64,000 nucleotides of DNA from VRUE01 sp045805805 (GCA_045805805.1 JBJMKO010000144.1:1-64000), one strand, 5' to 3'. Counted from the stretch's first letter, positions 25,775-34,503 are shown. Numbers and translations are program-made. The notes: a model not told the origin generated them from the letters alone.

Positions 25775-25945
25775 GCCGGGGACAGGTCTCCTGGCTCCCG
25801 GGGTTTGTCGGCCGCACCTTCCCGGGGAATCGGTGTCCTCCCCAGTGGCCGGCGCCATAGCGCCTGCGGCTTCCTTGACCCGGTCACAGTGGCGGGACCG
25901 CGCCGGCTTCTCACCGGACTTCCCTTGACCACCGACCGTATTTAC
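25775..25945 (-). promoter_or_regulatory. Cobalamin (adenosylcobalamin-class) riboswitch
   Basis: On the minus strand the conserved order is present: AAGTCCGGTGAGAAGCCGG, then GCCACTGTGACC, then GGGAAGGTGCGG, and the B12 box GAGCCAGGAGACCTG (25781-25797). It ends about 35 bp before the first gene of the DUF4430-ECF operon, so the operon should be shut off by cobalamin. The remaining 200 bases up to 26149 hold the divergent promoters of this operon and of the exported protein gene; I see no further feature there. Confidence 0.95.
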
Positions 25946-26149
25946 GCGGGCGAGTCTATCCCGCTCCGGCGCCCCCGTGCGTCCGGCCCCCGAGACTCCC
26001 CAGCCAAGCTATCGGTCGGCGGGAATCGGGGGGCCAGGATGGCCGCCCGGATTCGGCCGACCGCTGAACGTTCGTCCAGCATTCTTTGCCTCCCCCCGGG
26101 CCGGGTCTAGGCTCGCCGCGGCAAGCCGGTCCTAGCAGAGGGGGAGAAG

Positions 26150-26848
26150 ATGAGGCAGGGAAAGCGACTTCCGTCACCAGGGTTCGCGATCGCGGTGCTG
26201 GCACTGTTCATGACGCTCGGAGGCACCGTCTACGCAGCGCAGAAGGCGAAGATCAGCGGCCGTGCGATCAAGGTGAAGTCGCTGCCCGGCAACCGGCTGA
26301 AGCCGGGCACGATCGCGATCGACCGGCTCAGTCCAGCAGCGATCTCCTCCCTCCACGCCCAGGGCTCGGGCCCGATCACGGGCGCCGAAATCGACGAGCT
26401 GAGCCTCGGCCAGGTCCCTGAGGCAGCCCACGCCGAGACAGCCAACACAGCCCTAAGCGCCGTGGAAGCCGAGACCGCCCTCAACGCCGTAAACGCGGTC
26501 AACGCCACCACCGTCAACGGCTACGAAGCGGGCTGCCTACCAGGCACCCAACCCTTCGCCGGAGCCTGCTGGCAAACCTCCGCCAGCGAAACAGCCCTAA
26601 ACGCCCCAGCCGCTGCCACATCCTGCGCAACCCAAGGCGGCACCCTCCCCGAACCCCTACAGCTCTCAGCCTTCGCCCAACAACCAGGAGTAATCCTCGA
26701 CAAAGCTGACGAGTGGACTGGTGATATCACCAGTTACACCGCACCCGACCTCTACAGCGTCGGAACAGTCTCCGCGGCGGGAGTCGTCGCCTCGACATCA
26801 TCAGCCAACACCAGAAAGTTCCGCTGCGTGATCCCACTGCTCACCTGA
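26150..26848 (+). CDS. Exported protein with Ala/Asn-rich repeats
   Basis: A 232-residue secreted protein with a signal peptide (about residues 10-30, FAIAVLALFMTLGGTVYAAQ). The opening resembles that of surface proteins common in Solirubrobacterales (KAKISGRAIKVKSLPGNRLKPG). Residues 90-120 are short heptad-like repeats (AETANTALSAVEAETALNAV NAVNATTVNG). The C-terminal part has four Cys and a carbohydrate-binding-like look, but no family is assigned. From about 26420 onward third-position use shifts toward A, unlike the neighbours. A family A palindrome follows the stop. Confidence 0.75.
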   Translation: MRQGKRLPSPGFAIAVLALFMTLGGTVYAAQKAKISGRAIKVKSLPGNRLKPGTIAIDRLSPAAISSLHAQGSGPITGAEIDELSLGQVPEAAHAETANTALSAVEAETALNAVNAVNATTVNGYEAGCLPGTQPFAGACWQTSASETALNAPAAATSCATQGGTLPEPLQLSAFAQQPGVILDKADEWTGDITSYTAPDLYSVGTVSAAGVVASTSSANTRKFRCVIPLLT

Positions 26849-26876
26849 ACGCGCTTTTCGCGAGCCGCACAAGGCC

Positions 26877-26977
26877 GGCCCGGCAGGGGTGGAGCGTCTT
26901 GTACTTTTTCGCGAGCAACGCTTGAGCGCCAGCAATCCCGGCCTCTCGAAAAAGTTAAGCGGAACCCCTGCCGGGCC
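26877..26977. repeat. Family A composite palindrome, copy 4
   Basis: Outer arms GGCCCGGCAGGGG and exact complement (13 bp), the TGGAGCGTCTTGT strand, the inner stem ACTTTTTCG / CGAAAAAGT and the TAAGCGGAA strand. The loop carries GAGCGCCAGCAATCCC, the complement of the loop motif in copy 2. It lies between the convergent exported-protein and LuxR-type regulator genes. Confidence 0.93.
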
Positions 26978-26987
26978 AGCCTACGCT

Positions 26988-27698
26988 CTAGGTCTCAACC
27001 AACCCGCGCTCAAGCGCATAACGAACCAACTCAGCCCGACTAGAAAGCCTCAGCTTCTGCTGAATATGAGCCCGATGGCTCTCCACAGTACGAATGCTTA
27101 TATAGAGCTGCTCGGCAACCTCGGCATTCGTATGCCCAAGAGCAATCAACCGCAGAACATCCCGCTCGCGCTCGCTCAGCTCATCCGCCTGGCGCGCGTC
27201 GACCCCGGCGGCAAGACGGGCGCCGAGCGCCGGCTGAAGATAAGTGTCGCCTGCGGCCGCGCGGCGAACGGCCTGCACCAACTCGGCGTCCGCGGCCTCC
27301 TTCAGCACGTAGCCACGCACCCCCGTCTGCAGGGCGCGGCGAGCGAAGGCGGGCTCGTTCTGCATCGTCAAGACGACGATCTCGGTCTCGGGCGAGGCCT
27401 CCTGGATCTCCGGCACGGCGTCGAGGCTGGAGCGGCCGGGCATGTTGAGGTCGAGGATCAGCACCGTCGGCTTGTGCCCGCGGACATAGCGGACCGCGGT
27501 ATCGGCGTCACCGGCCTCGGCGACGACCTCGAAGCCGGCCTCGGCGTCGAGCAGCATGCGCAGGGCGTTGCGCATCACGGTGTGATCGTCGGCGAGGACG
27601 ATCGTGATCGCGGCCGCGTCATCCGCGACGCTTAGAGCGGATTCGGGGCTCACTGCGACGAGGTTAGCGGCACCAACGGAGCCGTGGCTCATGCTCAT
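26988..27698 (-). CDS. NarL/LuxR-family response regulator
   Basis: A regulator of about 236 residues (start at the ATG at 27698 preferred; 27749 is open upstream). The receiver domain shows the acidic pair LADDHTV, the phospho-acceptor in LILDLNMPG and the conserved Lys in YVLKEAAD. The C-terminal LuxR HTH is ELSERERDVLRLIALGHTNA ... RTVESHRAHIQQKL. It is divergent from the GAF-domain sensor kinase at 27840, with a 141-bp shared promoter region, and is probably its partner. Confidence 0.92.
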   Translation of the reverse strand: MSMSHGSVGAANLVAVSPESALSVADDAAAITIVLADDHTVMRNALRMLLDAEAGFEVVAEAGDADTAVRYVRGHKPTVLILDLNMPGRSSLDAVPEIQEASPETEIVVLTMQNEPAFARRALQTGVRGYVLKEAADAELVQAVRRAAAGDTYLQPALGARLAAGVDARQADELSERERDVLRLIALGHTNAEVAEQLYISIRTVESHRAHIQQKLRLSSRAELVRYALERGLVET

Positions 27699-27839
27699 GG
27701 AGCTATCTAAGCGCCCCCTGAGGCTTGCGCCATCGGGGTTTTCCCGCATCCTGGGTATAACAACAAGGTTTGAGTATCAAAGCGGTATCCCGGGTAAACG
27801 ATTAACATGGGTTGCCTGGATAGTCGGAGGTGAGCTGAG

Positions 27840-29558
27840 GTGTCACAGGGGTACGACAGCGGCGCTCTCGATGAGCCCCGCCTGCGCGAGCTGATCGATG
27901 TCGGGCGCAGACTTGTCGCGGAGCTGGACCCGGAGATCGTCTTTCGCCGGGTGCTCGAGGTCGCCTGCGACCTGACTGGCGCCCGCTACGCGGCGCTCGG
28001 CGTGCTCGACGAGGACCGCCAGGAGCTGAAACGCTTCATCACCCACGGCATCGACGAGGAGGCACGGCGCGCGATCGGCAACCTACCGCGCGGGCGCGGC
28101 GTCCTCGGCCTGCTGATCGAGCAGCCGCGGGCGCTGCACCTCAGCAACGTCGGCCACCATCCCCGCTCGTATGGCTTCCCGCCGGGCCACCCACCGATGG
28201 CCACCTTCCTCGGCGTCCCGGTGATGATCCGCGGCCACGCCTGGGGCAACCTCTACCTGACCGAGAAGGCCGGCGGCGAATTCGACGAGGCCGACGAGCA
28301 GTCGGCGGCGATCCTCGCCGAGTGGACCGCGATCGCGGTCGACAACGCGCACCTCTACCGCAGCGTTCAGGGCCGCCGGGACGAGATGGAGCGGGCGGTC
28401 CACCGGCTCGAAGCGACCACCGAGATATCCCGCGCGGTCGGTGGCGAGACCGACCTCGAGCGAATCCTCGAGATCGTCGTCAAGCGCGGGCGGGCGCTGG
28501 TCGAAGCGCGCTCGCTGCTGATCCTGCTCCGCGAGGGGGAGGAGCTGGCGCTCACCTCGATGGCCGGCGAGCGCGAGCCCAGCGCGGGCGAGCCGCGGAT
28601 CCCGATCCGCGGCTCGGTCCCGGGACAGGTCCTGGAGGCGCGAGAGCCGCGCCGCGTCCAAGACCTCGACCCGAGCCTGATGGCGCGACCCGCCAGCCCG
28701 GACACCGGCATAGCCGCACTGCTCGTGCCGCTTGTCTTCCGCGGCCAGACCCTCGGCATCCTGGTCGCACTCGATCCCCTCGGCCGCGATACGGGCTTCA
28801 CCGACGAGGACGAGGAGATCCTCCTCTCCTTCGCCGCGAGCGCAGCGATCGCCGTCGCGACCGCCCAATCGGTTGCCGAAGACCGCACTCGCGACAGCAT
28901 CGCCGCGGCCGAGCGCGAGCGCGGCCGCTGGGCGCGAGAGCTGCACGACGAGTCACTGCAGAGCATGGCCGGCTTGCGGGTGCTGCTTTCCGCCGCCCGC
29001 CGGGGCGACGCCGAGGAAGTCGACCGACTGCTCGTCCAGGGAATCGAGCAGGTCGACGGGGCGATCGCCGAGATGCGCCGCCTGATCGCCGACCTGCGCC
29101 CGACCACGCTCGACGAGCTCGGCCTCGGCGCCGCTCTGGAGGCGCTCGCCGAACGCCTCGCCGCGAGCGACATCGTCGAGGTCGAGATGAACGTCGATCT
29201 CGACGACCACTCCAGTGACGGAGGCGTCAGGCTGGCTCGCGAGATCGAGGACACCGTCTACAGGCTCGTTCAGGAGGCGCTCAACAACGTCGCCCGGCAC
29301 GGGGAGACCGATCGCGCCAAGGTCGACGTGACCGAGGACGGCAAGATGTTGCGGGTGCGAGTCGCCGACAAGGGCAAGGGCTTCGACCCGCGGGTCAGGA
29401 CGGAGGGCTTCGGCCTGACCGGGATGCGCGAACGCGTCACCCTGGCGGGCGGGACGCTGGAGGTGCAGAGCGGCCCCGACAAGGGCACGACGATCGTCGC
29501 CTCCGTCCCCGCCCGGCGCCGCAGCGAATCCGACGAACGGCTGAGTAGAACTGCCTGA
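27840..29558 (+). CDS. GAF-domain sensor histidine kinase (DevS/NarX-like)
   Basis: A 572-residue soluble kinase from a GTG start behind a strong ribosome-binding site (GGAGGTGAG). Two GAF domains are visible (about residues 20-165 and 195-345). The HisKA_3 dimerisation motif with phospho-acceptor His is RWARELHDESLQSM near residue 372, followed by a HATPase domain (LVQEALNNVARHGETDRA near 478; GFGLTGMRERV near 533). The DevS/DosT-like arrangement suggests sensing of a small ligand or redox state through the GAF domains, though no heme-ligand His was verified. The LuxR-type regulator diverges from it. Confidence 0.92.
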   Translation: MSQGYDSGALDEPRLRELIDVGRRLVAELDPEIVFRRVLEVACDLTGARYAALGVLDEDRQELKRFITHGIDEEARRAIGNLPRGRGVLGLLIEQPRALHLSNVGHHPRSYGFPPGHPPMATFLGVPVMIRGHAWGNLYLTEKAGGEFDEADEQSAAILAEWTAIAVDNAHLYRSVQGRRDEMERAVHRLEATTEISRAVGGETDLERILEIVVKRGRALVEARSLLILLREGEELALTSMAGEREPSAGEPRIPIRGSVPGQVLEAREPRRVQDLDPSLMARPASPDTGIAALLVPLVFRGQTLGILVALDPLGRDTGFTDEDEEILLSFAASAAIAVATAQSVAEDRTRDSIAAAERERGRWARELHDESLQSMAGLRVLLSAARRGDAEEVDRLLVQGIEQVDGAIAEMRRLIADLRPTTLDELGLGAALEALAERLAASDIVEVEMNVDLDDHSSDGGVRLAREIEDTVYRLVQEALNNVARHGETDRAKVDVTEDGKMLRVRVADKGKGFDPRVRTEGFGLTGMRERVTLAGGTLEVQSGPDKGTTIVASVPARRRSESDERLSRTA

Positions 29559-29659
29559 GCGCCTGAGACCAAGCAGGTCAAGGACGCAGGGAGCGCCGCG
29601 TGCTCTGCACGCAAGCGACCGAGGACGCAGAGAGATGCGCCGGTTTCAGGCGCTCAGGC
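29553..29659. repeat. Inverted repeat spanning two convergent stop codons
   Basis: GCCTGAGCGCCTGA (29553-29566) is exactly complementary to 29646-29659; extended by four bases it pairs 17 of 18. The 3' ends of both the sensor kinase and the TPR gene lie in the arms. The 79-nt centre holds two direct copies of AGGACGCAG. It lacks the family A core. A bidirectional terminator is a reasonable guess. Confidence 0.75.
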
Positions 29660-30022
29660 GAGCATGGCCCGGTAGAAGCTGTAATCGCGGCGGTCGGGGC
29701 GCAGGTTGGAGGCGAGGGCCAGGTGGTGACGGGCACGCTCCGTCTCCCCGGTCTTGGCCAGCGCCCGGCCAAGGCAGAAGTGGGCGTAGTCGTTGACCTG
29801 CTGGCGCTCGACCACGGCTCCGAACTCGACCGCGGCGGCGGCGAAACGGCCGGAGCGGAAGTAGGCGCGCCCCAGCGCCTCGCGCACCGAGGCCTTCTCC
29901 GGGGCCCGCCGCGCTGCCTCCTCCAGTGGCGCCGCCGCCTCCTCGAAGTCCTCGTCCTCCAGCAGCTCGATCCCGCGCCGGTAGAGGGTGAAGGTCGAGT
30001 CGGGATGCGGCTGCGACGGCAT
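29654..30022 (-). CDS. TPR-repeat protein
   Basis: A 122-residue protein made of three tetratricopeptide-like helical pairs (YRRGIELLEDEDFEEAAAPL, EALGRAYFRSGRFAAAAVEF, HFCLGRALAKTGETERARHH). It is probably a small protein-protein interaction adaptor. No partner is indicated; it converges on the sensor kinase and diverges from the PII gene. Confidence 0.85.
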   Translation of the reverse strand: MPSQPHPDSTFTLYRRGIELLEDEDFEEAAAPLEEAARRAPEKASVREALGRAYFRSGRFAAAAVEFGAVVERQQVNDYAHFCLGRALAKTGETERARHHLALASNLRPDRRDYSFYRAMLA

Positions 30023-30107
30023 CGATCAAGTGTAGGAGGCGGGCCTGCCCGGTTGACCCGTCTTCGTGAAGAACGGTAGGCTCGCGCGCAAGGATGGGGG
30101 GCGAGGG

Positions 30108-30461
30108 GTGAAACTGGTGATCGGCATCGTGCGCCCGGAGAAGGCGAACGACGTGCTGGAGTCGCTCTTCCGCGCCGAAGTGCGCGGCGTCTCGATGAGC
30201 CGCGTACAGGGGCACGGCGGCGAGCTGGAGCGGGTCGAGACCTACCGCGGCACGACCGTGAAGATGGGGCTCTCCGACAAGGTCCGCTTCGAGATCGCGG
30301 TCTCCGACGACTTCGTGCAGGCCACGGTCGATGCCCTCTGCGAAGGAGCGCGAACCGGTGAGGTCGGCGACGGCAAGATCTTCGTCCTGCCCCTCGACCG
30401 GGCGGTGCGCATCCGCACCGGCGAGACCGACCATGGCGCGGTGACGCCGGTGGACGGGTGA
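30108..30461 (+). CDS. glnB: PII-family nitrogen regulatory protein
   Basis: A 117-residue PII signal transducer. The start is the GTG at 30108 (VKLVIGIVRPEKAND), after a purine-rich GGGGGGCGAGG; the frame is open to 30066 but the extra residues are not family-like. C-terminal signature GDGKIFVLPLDRAVRIRTGE is intact. The T-loop reads GELERVETYRGTTVKMG: the first Tyr is kept, but the position of the modifiable Tyr51 is Val, so uridylylation or adenylylation at the classic site is not possible. It overlaps amt by 4 bp (GTGA), the usual glnK-amtB pairing. Confidence 0.93.
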   Translation: MKLVIGIVRPEKANDVLESLFRAEVRGVSMSRVQGHGGELERVETYRGTTVKMGLSDKVRFEIAVSDDFVQATVDALCEGARTGEVGDGKIFVLPLDRAVRIRTGETDHGAVTPVDG

Positions 30462-31768
30462 GCGCGGTGACGGTCTTCGCCGCGGCGGCGCAGGTCGACA
30501 CCGGGGACACGGCCTGGATGCTGATCGCGACGGCGCTGGTCCTGATGATGACCCCGGCCTTGGGCCTCTTCTACGCCGGCTTGGTGCGCTCGAAGAACAC
30601 CCTCAACACCTTCATGATGTCGATCGCCGCGATCGCGATCGCGATGGTCACCTGGGCCCTGGTCGGCTACTCGCTCGCCTTCGACGGGGACGGCAGCCTG
30701 ATCGGCGGCCTCGGCTACGTCGGCCTGCACGGCGTCGACTTCGTCCCCCGCGAAGGCACGACGATCCCCCACCTCGTCTTCATGGCCTTCCAGGCGACGT
30801 TCTGCATCATCACCACCGCCCTGATCTCCGGCGCGGTGGTCGAGCGGATGCGCTTCGGCGCCTTCCTCGTCTTCGCCGCACTGTGGTCGGTGCTGGTCTA
30901 CGCGGTTCTCGCCCACTGGGCCTTTGGCGGCGGCTGGCTCGCCGCGGGCGGCACACTCGACTTTGCCGGGGGCGTGCCGGTGGAGATGGGCTCGGGCTTC
31001 TCCGCCCTGGCGGCGGCGCTGGTGGTCGGGACGCGCAAGGACTACGGGCGCTTGGCGCTGCTGCCCCACAACGCGGTCTACGTACTGCTCGGCGCCGGCC
31101 TGCTCTGGTTCGGCTGGTTCGGCTTCAACGGCGGCAGCGGCTTCTCCACCGGCAACCCCAGCGTGCTCGCCTTCACCAACACGCTGCTGACGCCGGCCTG
31201 CGCGCTGCTCACCTGGTTCGTCCTCGACCTGATCCGCGGCCGCAAGGTGACCGCGATCGGCGCCGCCACCGCGATCATCGTCGGCTGCGTCTTGATCACC
31301 CCCGCGGGCGGCTTCGTCAGCCCCGGCTGGGCGATGGTGCTCGGCTTCCTCGGCGCGCTCCCCTGCTACGCGATGATCGTCTGGCGGCCGCGCACCCGCG
31401 TCGACGAGACGCTCGACGTGCTCGCCGCCCACGGCATCGCTGGCTTCACCGGCATCCTCTTCATCGGCTTCTTCGCCTCGGCTGCCTGGAACGGCGTCTC
31501 CGACGGCCTCTTCTACGGCAACGCCGCGCAGCTCGGCGACCAGGCCCTGGCAGCGCTCGCCGCCCCCGCCTACGCCTTCTGCATGACCTTCGCCCTGCTC
31601 AAGCTGATCGGCCTCTTCATGCCGCTGCGCGCCAGCGAGCACGACGAGGCGATCGGCATGGACGTCGCCTACCACGGCGAGGAGGCCTACGTCACCGGCG
31701 AGGGTGCCGTTTTGGTGATGCCGGAGGACGGGGACGCGATCGAGGTCCCGGTCGCCGACCCGGCCTGA
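30458..31768 (+). CDS. amt: Ammonium transporter (Amt family)
   Basis: A 436-residue ammonium channel with about eleven membrane helices. Family segments are present: DTAWMLIATALVLMMTPALG at the N-terminus, FYAGLVRSKN, the pore Phe region, the first pore His within HWAFGGGWLA, LLPHNAVYVLLGAGLLWFGW and FNGGSG. The second half continues normally to VAYHGEEAY near the C-terminus. Translation is coupled to the PII gene upstream, and PII should gate the channel according to nitrogen status. Confidence 0.95.
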   Translation: MSAVTVFAAAAQVDTGDTAWMLIATALVLMMTPALGLFYAGLVRSKNTLNTFMMSIAAIAIAMVTWALVGYSLAFDGDGSLIGGLGYVGLHGVDFVPREGTTIPHLVFMAFQATFCIITTALISGAVVERMRFGAFLVFAALWSVLVYAVLAHWAFGGGWLAAGGTLDFAGGVPVEMGSGFSALAAALVVGTRKDYGRLALLPHNAVYVLLGAGLLWFGWFGFNGGSGFSTGNPSVLAFTNTLLTPACALLTWFVLDLIRGRKVTAIGAATAIIVGCVLITPAGGFVSPGWAMVLGFLGALPCYAMIVWRPRTRVDETLDVLAAHGIAGFTGILFIGFFASAAWNGVSDGLFYGNAAQLGDQALAALAAPAYAFCMTFALLKLIGLFMPLRASEHDEAIGMDVAYHGEEAYVTGEGAVLVMPEDGDAIEVPVADPA

Positions 31769-32008
31769 GCAGCCCGGCCAGCCGTTCCGGTGCGCCCACC
31801 CGTCGTAGTCGCGGCGCACCCCGATCCGGCTGGACGAGTGTACGCGGATACCGCCAGTTGCAGGGCCAATTACGCGCAAACTGCTATGGTTGATAAGTCG
31901 GGCTTGGCGCATTCGCCACCCGAGAGGTTCCGTTCCCTCCGTGCGTTGCGTTGCATTTAGGGGTCGCTGGATCTCCCCTGAATCGCACATAGAAGGAGCA
32001 ACAGAATC

Positions 32009-33217
32009 GTGTCATTTGCCGACCTCGGCATCTCCAAAGCCGTGGTGCGCGCGCTCGCCGAGCGCGACATCACCCAACCTTTCCCCGTCCAGCAGCTGGT
32101 CGTGCGCGACGCGCTCGCCGGCCACGACCTGCTCGTCCAGTCCCCGACCGGGTCCGGCAAGACGCTGGCATTCGGCATCCCGCTGGTCGACCGCGTCGAG
32201 CCCGACGAGGGGCGGCTCTCCGCCCTCGTGCTGGCTCCCACCCGCGAGCTGGCAAGCCAGATCGTCGACGAGCTCGACTCGATCGCCCGCGCGCGGGGAC
32301 TACATATCGCCGCCGTCTATGGCGGCGTCGGCTTCGGCCCGCAGACCAAGGCTGCCCGTCGCGCCGACATCGTCGTCGCGACGCCGGGACGGCTCGAGGA
32401 CCTGATCGAGCGCGGCGTGATCTCGCTGGACCGGATCGACGTCCTCGTCCTCGACGAGGCCGACCGGATGCTCGACATGGGCTTCAAGCCGGCCGTCGCC
32501 CGAATCGTCGCCCAGACGCCGAAGCAGCGCCAGACGCTGTTCTTCTCGGCGACGCTGGAGGGCGCGACCGGCCAGCTCGCCGCCGCCTACACGCGCGAGC
32601 CACGCCGCCACACCCAGGCGGCACCGGAGCGCAACGAGGCCGAGATCGAACACCGCTTCGTCCACGTCGAGTCCCAGAGCGCCAAGCTCGACCACCTGGC
32701 CGGACAGCTGCGCGGGCCCGACGGGGGGCGCACGCTGGTCTTCGTCCGCACCAAGCGCGGCGCCGACCGGCTGGTCAAGCGGCTGCGCAGCCGCGAACTG
32801 GAGGCGGTCGCGATGCACGGCGACAAGAGCCAGGGCCAGCGCGAACGCGCCCTCGCCCGCTTCGAGCGCGGCGACGTCGAAGTCCTGGTCGCGACCGACG
32901 TGGCCGCCCGCGGGATCGACGTCGCCGACATCGCCCACGTGGTCAACTTCGACGTTCCCGGCGACCGCGACTCCTACGTGCACCGGGTCGGCCGCACCGG
33001 CCGCGCTGGGCGCAGCGGGGCCGGAACCAGCTTCGTGCTGACCGACCAGGCCACCGAGATGCGCCGTATTGCCCGCGACCTCGGCCTTTCCCGGGAGTTC
33101 GATCAGAGCCTTGGGCACGTGGCTCGCGAGAAGCCGCCCGCGCAGCCGGGAGGAAAGGCGCCCTCGAAATCCGGGGGGAAGCGAAACCGGCGCAGGCGAC
33201 GCAAGGTGCCCGCATGA
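32009..33217 (+). CDS. DEAD-box RNA helicase (RhlE-like)
   Basis: A 402-residue ATP-dependent RNA helicase. Motifs in order: Q motif (FADLGISKAVVRAL ... ITQPFPVQQ), motif I SPTGSGKT, Ia APTRELASQ, Ib TPGRL, II VLDEADRML, III FSATLEG, IV FVRTKRG, V ATDVAARGID and VI HRVGRTGRAG. The basic C-terminal tail (KSGGKRNRRRRRKVP) is typical of cold-shock helicases that remodel structured RNA. Start is a GTG with AGAAGGAG upstream. The preceding 240-bp gap has no gene and probably contains a long leader. Confidence 0.94.
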   Translation: MSFADLGISKAVVRALAERDITQPFPVQQLVVRDALAGHDLLVQSPTGSGKTLAFGIPLVDRVEPDEGRLSALVLAPTRELASQIVDELDSIARARGLHIAAVYGGVGFGPQTKAARRADIVVATPGRLEDLIERGVISLDRIDVLVLDEADRMLDMGFKPAVARIVAQTPKQRQTLFFSATLEGATGQLAAAYTREPRRHTQAAPERNEAEIEHRFVHVESQSAKLDHLAGQLRGPDGGRTLVFVRTKRGADRLVKRLRSRELEAVAMHGDKSQGQRERALARFERGDVEVLVATDVAARGIDVADIAHVVNFDVPGDRDSYVHRVGRTGRAGRSGAGTSFVLTDQATEMRRIARDLGLSREFDQSLGHVAREKPPAQPGGKAPSKSGGKRNRRRRRKVPA

Positions 33218-33615
33218 GCCGGGCGCAAGAGATGGCCAAGAAGTGGACATGCGAGGGCTGCGGCGTGTCCGCCGGCCGCATCGACGGCGAGCCGGTGCCG
33301 CTGCCCGAGGTCTGGAGCAATTCTGCGGAGGGTCTCTTCTGTCTGATCTGCCGGCGCGAACGCGCCGCCGAGGCGGCGCTCGAATCGGCGCCCAGCGACA
33401 GTCCCGTCGACGCCCGCGCCAAGCTCCGCCGCGCCGCCCTGATCGAGTTCGAGGTCAGCCGCACGCCCGACCATGCCGACGGCCAGATCGCCCGCGCCTG
33501 CCGCACCTCGGTCTCCGCGGTGACGCGGGCACGCCGCCGGCTGCAGCTGCCGGACCCGCCGCCGCCCTCGAAAGCCGCACGACGCGCTAAGCAACGAGCC
33601 ACCGCGAGCCGATAA
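33214..33615 (+). CDS. Small zinc-finger-like protein of unknown function
   Basis: A 133-residue protein overlapping the helicase stop by 4 bp. Two Cys pairs, CEGC near residue 13 and CLIC near residue 43, could bind one zinc ion as a ribbon. The C-terminal half (DGQIARACRTSVSAVTRARR) looks like a helix-turn-helix and ends in a basic tail. A nucleic-acid-binding helper of the helicase is plausible but unproven. Confidence 0.75.
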   Translation: MSRAQEMAKKWTCEGCGVSAGRIDGEPVPLPEVWSNSAEGLFCLICRRERAAEAALESAPSDSPVDARAKLRRAALIEFEVSRTPDHADGQIARACRTSVSAVTRARRRLQLPDPPPPSKAARRAKQRATASR

Positions 33616-33636
33616 GGGGACCGTGGTGGCTTTCGC

Positions 33637-34503
33637 GTGCAGCTAGGGATCGCCCTCGCCGTTGTCGCGGCGCTGATGACGAACCTCGCCTCGCTGCTCA
33701 AGCACCGCGGCTGCCATCGCGCCGCTCCGGTCTGCATACGGAGCCCGCTGCGCAGCGCGCGAGGATTGGCCTCGTCGCCGTGGTTCGCGGCCGGGTGGGG
33801 CCTCGCGGCGGTTGCCTGGCTAGTTCATGTTGCCGCCCTCTCGATGGCGCCGATCTCGATCGTCCAGGCGGTGCTGGCCGGCGGCGCCGTCACCCTCGCG
33901 GCGATGGCGCAGCGCGTCTTCGGCGACCCGGTCGAGCGACGCCAATGGTTCGCGCTGCTGCTCGGCGGCTCCGGGCTCGCCCTGCTCGTCCTCACCGTCC
34001 CCCACTTCAGCGGCAGCCACTCCGGCTTCTCGATCGGCGCGATGCTCGGCTTCGAGGGCGGGCTGGCGCTGCTTGCCGCGGGGCTCGTCACCGGTCACCG
34101 CTCCGGGCGCCTCGCCCGCCACGGCGGTGTCCTGCTCGCGGCGATCGCGGGAACCCTCTTCGCCCTCGCCGGCATCGCGGTCAAGGGCCTGCTCGGAGCC
34201 GGGGACGTCTCGATCGAGGTAATCGCACCCTGGATCCTGCTCATCCTGCTGGCCGGAATCCTCGCCCAGTACGCGGCCGCCGCCGGCCTACAACGCGGCG
34301 GCGCGATCGAGACGATCGGGCTGATGGGTCTGGTCGCAAACGCCGCGCAGATCGTCGGCGGCGTGCTCGTCTTCGGCGACCCGCTCTCCACCGACCCGCT
34401 CGGCCTGACCCTGCAGGCCGCCGCGTTCGCGATGGTCTGCACCTCGGCCCTGCTGATCCCGGCGCGGATCGACAACGCGAAGTCCCTGGCTGTCGCGACC
34501 TGA
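33637..34503 (+). CDS. DMT-superfamily transporter (EamA/NIPA-like)
   Basis: A 288-residue integral membrane protein with about nine or ten hydrophobic helices arranged as two repeat halves, as in drug/metabolite transporters. Sequence features include ALSMAPISIVQAVLAGGAVT in the first half and GGAIETIGLMGLVANAAQIV in the second. It starts at a GTG (33637) 21 bp after the zinc-finger gene. Substrate unknown; a magnesium-transport role as in NIPA is only one possibility. Confidence 0.83.
   Translation: MQLGIALAVVAALMTNLASLLKHRGCHRAAPVCIRSPLRSARGLASSPWFAAGWGLAAVAWLVHVAALSMAPISIVQAVLAGGAVTLAAMAQRVFGDPVERRQWFALLLGGSGLALLVLTVPHFSGSHSGFSIGAMLGFEGGLALLAAGLVTGHRSGRLARHGGVLLAAIAGTLFALAGIAVKGLLGAGDVSIEVIAPWILLILLAGILAQYAAAAGLQRGGAIETIGLMGLVANAAQIVGGVLVFGDPLSTDPLGLTLQAAAFAMVCTSALLIPARIDNAKSLAVAT

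Noticed and set aside
30242..31990. A 582-codon open frame on the minus strand
   Set aside because: It lies fully opposite the amt gene, which has unmistakable transporter motifs; the composition is acidic low-complexity shadow sequence.
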